Shown here in pieces: positions 62,297 to 64,000 of a stretch of 64,000 nt of DNA (positions are counted from its first letter, which is position 1; each line of letters begins with the position of its first letter). The notes under the pieces are model-generated. The model was given only the letters and a program-made list of their open reading frames with translations, did no database searches and had not been told where the DNA came from. The translations under genes and the position numbers were made by a program. Origin of the DNA: Holothuria scabra (Eukaryota > Echinodermata > Holothuroidea > Aspidochirotida > Holothuriidae); assembly GCA_037179385.1 (NCBI GenBank), contig CM074196.1, positions 31,331,986-31,395,985 of the forward strand, read 5' to 3'.

Positions 62297-63593
62297 TTGT
62301 GATACAGCGGCACCACTGTACTAATAATCCTTAACAAAGTAGATGGCGTCCTACAGTTTTAGCTACATTGGAATCTGACGTCGGTGCCTAAACTCTAGCA
62401 ATTTACCCAAGGTGTTTTCCAGTAAGTAGGCTCGGTAATTTGCTTTCGATATTTTCATTAGCCTTCTCTTTTACGCTGCTACTCTTCATTGCAACGCGAG
62501 CACTTCGAAGCAATATTATTACAGTGCCGCTCATGTGAGTTGTGGCACGCACAGTCTTTTACTTAGGACGAGAGGCTGGGCATTAATATACGAAATTGTA
62601 TAACCACACTCCCTACTACACTAAGCCTAGCCTAGGTAATGTGAAAGAATGATGTTAGGGCCCAAGTTGAATTCATTGTGTACAGTACGTGTAGGCCTAA
62701 CGTAAGGCCTATACCCTCATTATGTAGTCTACATCACGTGTCTGCATAGGTACCGAATCCGCGAACAGAAAGTGGTAACAAAGGATAGCTAAAGATCCAT
62801 ACTTGGAAAGTTGCGGGTTTGTCAACTTAGGTTACAGCACTGTAGCGCAGCAATTGTGTGTTTGATGTAGGAAGTGCTGCTGTGATTATTGCGTGGGCTT
62901 ACATGGGCCTAACGTTCGGCTAACCGATGTTCTCTTTTTCATGCTTCATCATTCATGTTCAGTGTTGTTTCAACATAGGCTAGACTGTAGGCCTGGTCAA
63001 TTTTCCCCTCAAAATTAGGGTTGACCTTCAGACAATGATTTCACTTAGTCAAGCCTAGGCCTAGTTGTCCACAAGGAAATTTTCACACAGAACTTTGCCA
63101 AACGGTATGCTAATTTTGTTCACCTAGGCCTAAAAGTTAGGCCTGATTAACATTGTTAGGCCTAGTCTTGATCATTGATGATGGAAAAAGTTGGAAGATT
63201 TTATCAAACAGCAGTATACTTCTTCAATCAGAAAATTCTTTTCCATGGGACAACCAACCTTTAATTATTGGTTGAATGTTTGGAACTTAAGTTGTCCTAG
63301 ACAATAGGACAACCATGAAAATTGAACCCTGCTGCTGTACTGCGTACAATTATTAAACATTAGCCTGGCCTACATACACTTATTTTAAGATTTAAAACGG
63401 AGGCCTAGGCCCTAGCCAACATCAGAATGTAAATCTTAAATGTGCTATGAATTAATGAAACACTCAGTGTCCAACTGCGTACTAGCCTAGCCTACTACTG
63501 TTCTTGTTACCACTCAGCAGTACTACTAAAGTAAAATGGAATGTAACCCTACCTTCATTTGTTCTTCCTAAAGTAGCTTTAATGAAGGGGGCA

Positions 63594-63732
63594 ATGCGCA
63601 CTGTTTAACAAATTTCCTAACTGGCTAACGTAACCCTAATCCTTAAACTAATCCCTAACCCGAACAAAGAATACGATTGATACAATATAATGGCAACAGC
63701 CAATCAAGAAACACTTTGTTAAACAGTGCGCA
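63594..63732. mobile_element. About 140 bp MITE with GTTTAACAA ends, copy 2
   Basis: ATGCGCACTGTTTAACAAAT ... TTTGTTAAACAGTGCGCA. The interior is the reverse complement of the 55.5 kb copy. Confidence 0.8.
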
Positions 63733-64000
63733 CCTACCCAATGAAGGTAAGTTTGCATTGTTTAGGATTTGTGATTCCCTCACCAGTTCAACTTCAATGT
63801 TCTTTGGTGAATCTTTGGATTAGGCTGTGAGCAGTAGCTATGAATTATGCCAAAAATAAGGACAAAACAATCAACGTTTTCTTGTTTATCAAATGATCTT
63901 CATTATTGTAGTGCGCCGCACTACAATATTGGCATTTACTGGCCGACTGACAATTTCTTTTGTGAAGCCTTTTATTGCTCACAACTCATTTCCTGCGTGT

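Larger units (their letters stand above)
61000..64000. other. No gene supported; AGGCCT-rich sequence and repeats
   Basis: At 61350-61440 a less AT-rich piece (CTGTCTGTCGTAAGAGGCGA) looks like a widespread animal repeat motif. From 62620 to 63420 TAGGCCTA, GCCTAGCC and AGGCCT words are very frequent. The G-rich tract and one MITE are listed separately. Confidence 0.45.

Noticed and set aside
62092..62337. Gly-rich and Pro-rich frames
   Set aside because: Direct translation of the G-rich minisatellite.

Overview
This is a window of nuclear DNA from a multicellular animal, not from a microbe. It is AT-rich. The one intact gene is split by large GT-AG introns, and most of the rest is small inverted-repeat transposons, one dead non-LTR retrotransposon, minisatellites and microsatellites. 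The gene type (a secreted fibrinogen-related protein), the dense mini-transposons and the frequent TAGGCCTA-like words suggest a marine invertebrate deuterostome. An echinoderm such as a sea cucumber is my best guess, but nothing in the sequence proves the taxon.

The main content is a seven-exon gene on the minus strand, from the ATG at 48878 to the stop at 21589. I assembled it by joining exons at canonical GT/AG sites with matching phase. The coding length is 1245 nt, giving 414 residues with no internal stop. Domain order is signal peptide, a short helical stem with one Cys, fibronectin type III, a six-Cys Kazal domain, and a complete fibrinogen C-terminal domain split over three exons. 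This FnIII-Kazal-FReD order is not one I recognise from characterised fibrinogen-related lectins and is the most interesting item here. A TATA-like box lies about 120 bp before the ATG, and a candidate AATAAA lies about 180 bp after the stop.

Layout. 1-21.4 kb: no supported gene; interspersed repeats, including a 1.25 kb TA-flanked self-complementary element at 13.2-14.5 kb. 21.6-48.9 kb: the gene. Its 10.9 kb last intron holds a minisatellite with nuclear-receptor-like DR1 sites (23.9-24.5 kb), a direct duplication (24.65-26.17 and 29.49-31.69 kb) and, between the two copies, a defective non-LTR retrotransposon (26.44-28.25 kb). The other introns carry most copies of a TTAA-flanked MITE family. 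49-64 kb: no supported gene; hAT-like elements with CAGTGGCGTAGCC ends, a family of roughly 100 bp palindromic elements, short ATGGAAGTACTTCCAT hairpins (one abuts the gene's TATA box), a long inverted-repeat element with an internal minisatellite, and a G-quadruplex-prone tract at 62.2 kb.

Limits: splice joins, repeat boundaries and similarities were judged by eye. Other short open frames are mostly chance or lie in repeats; a few with exon-like edges are listed at low confidence.
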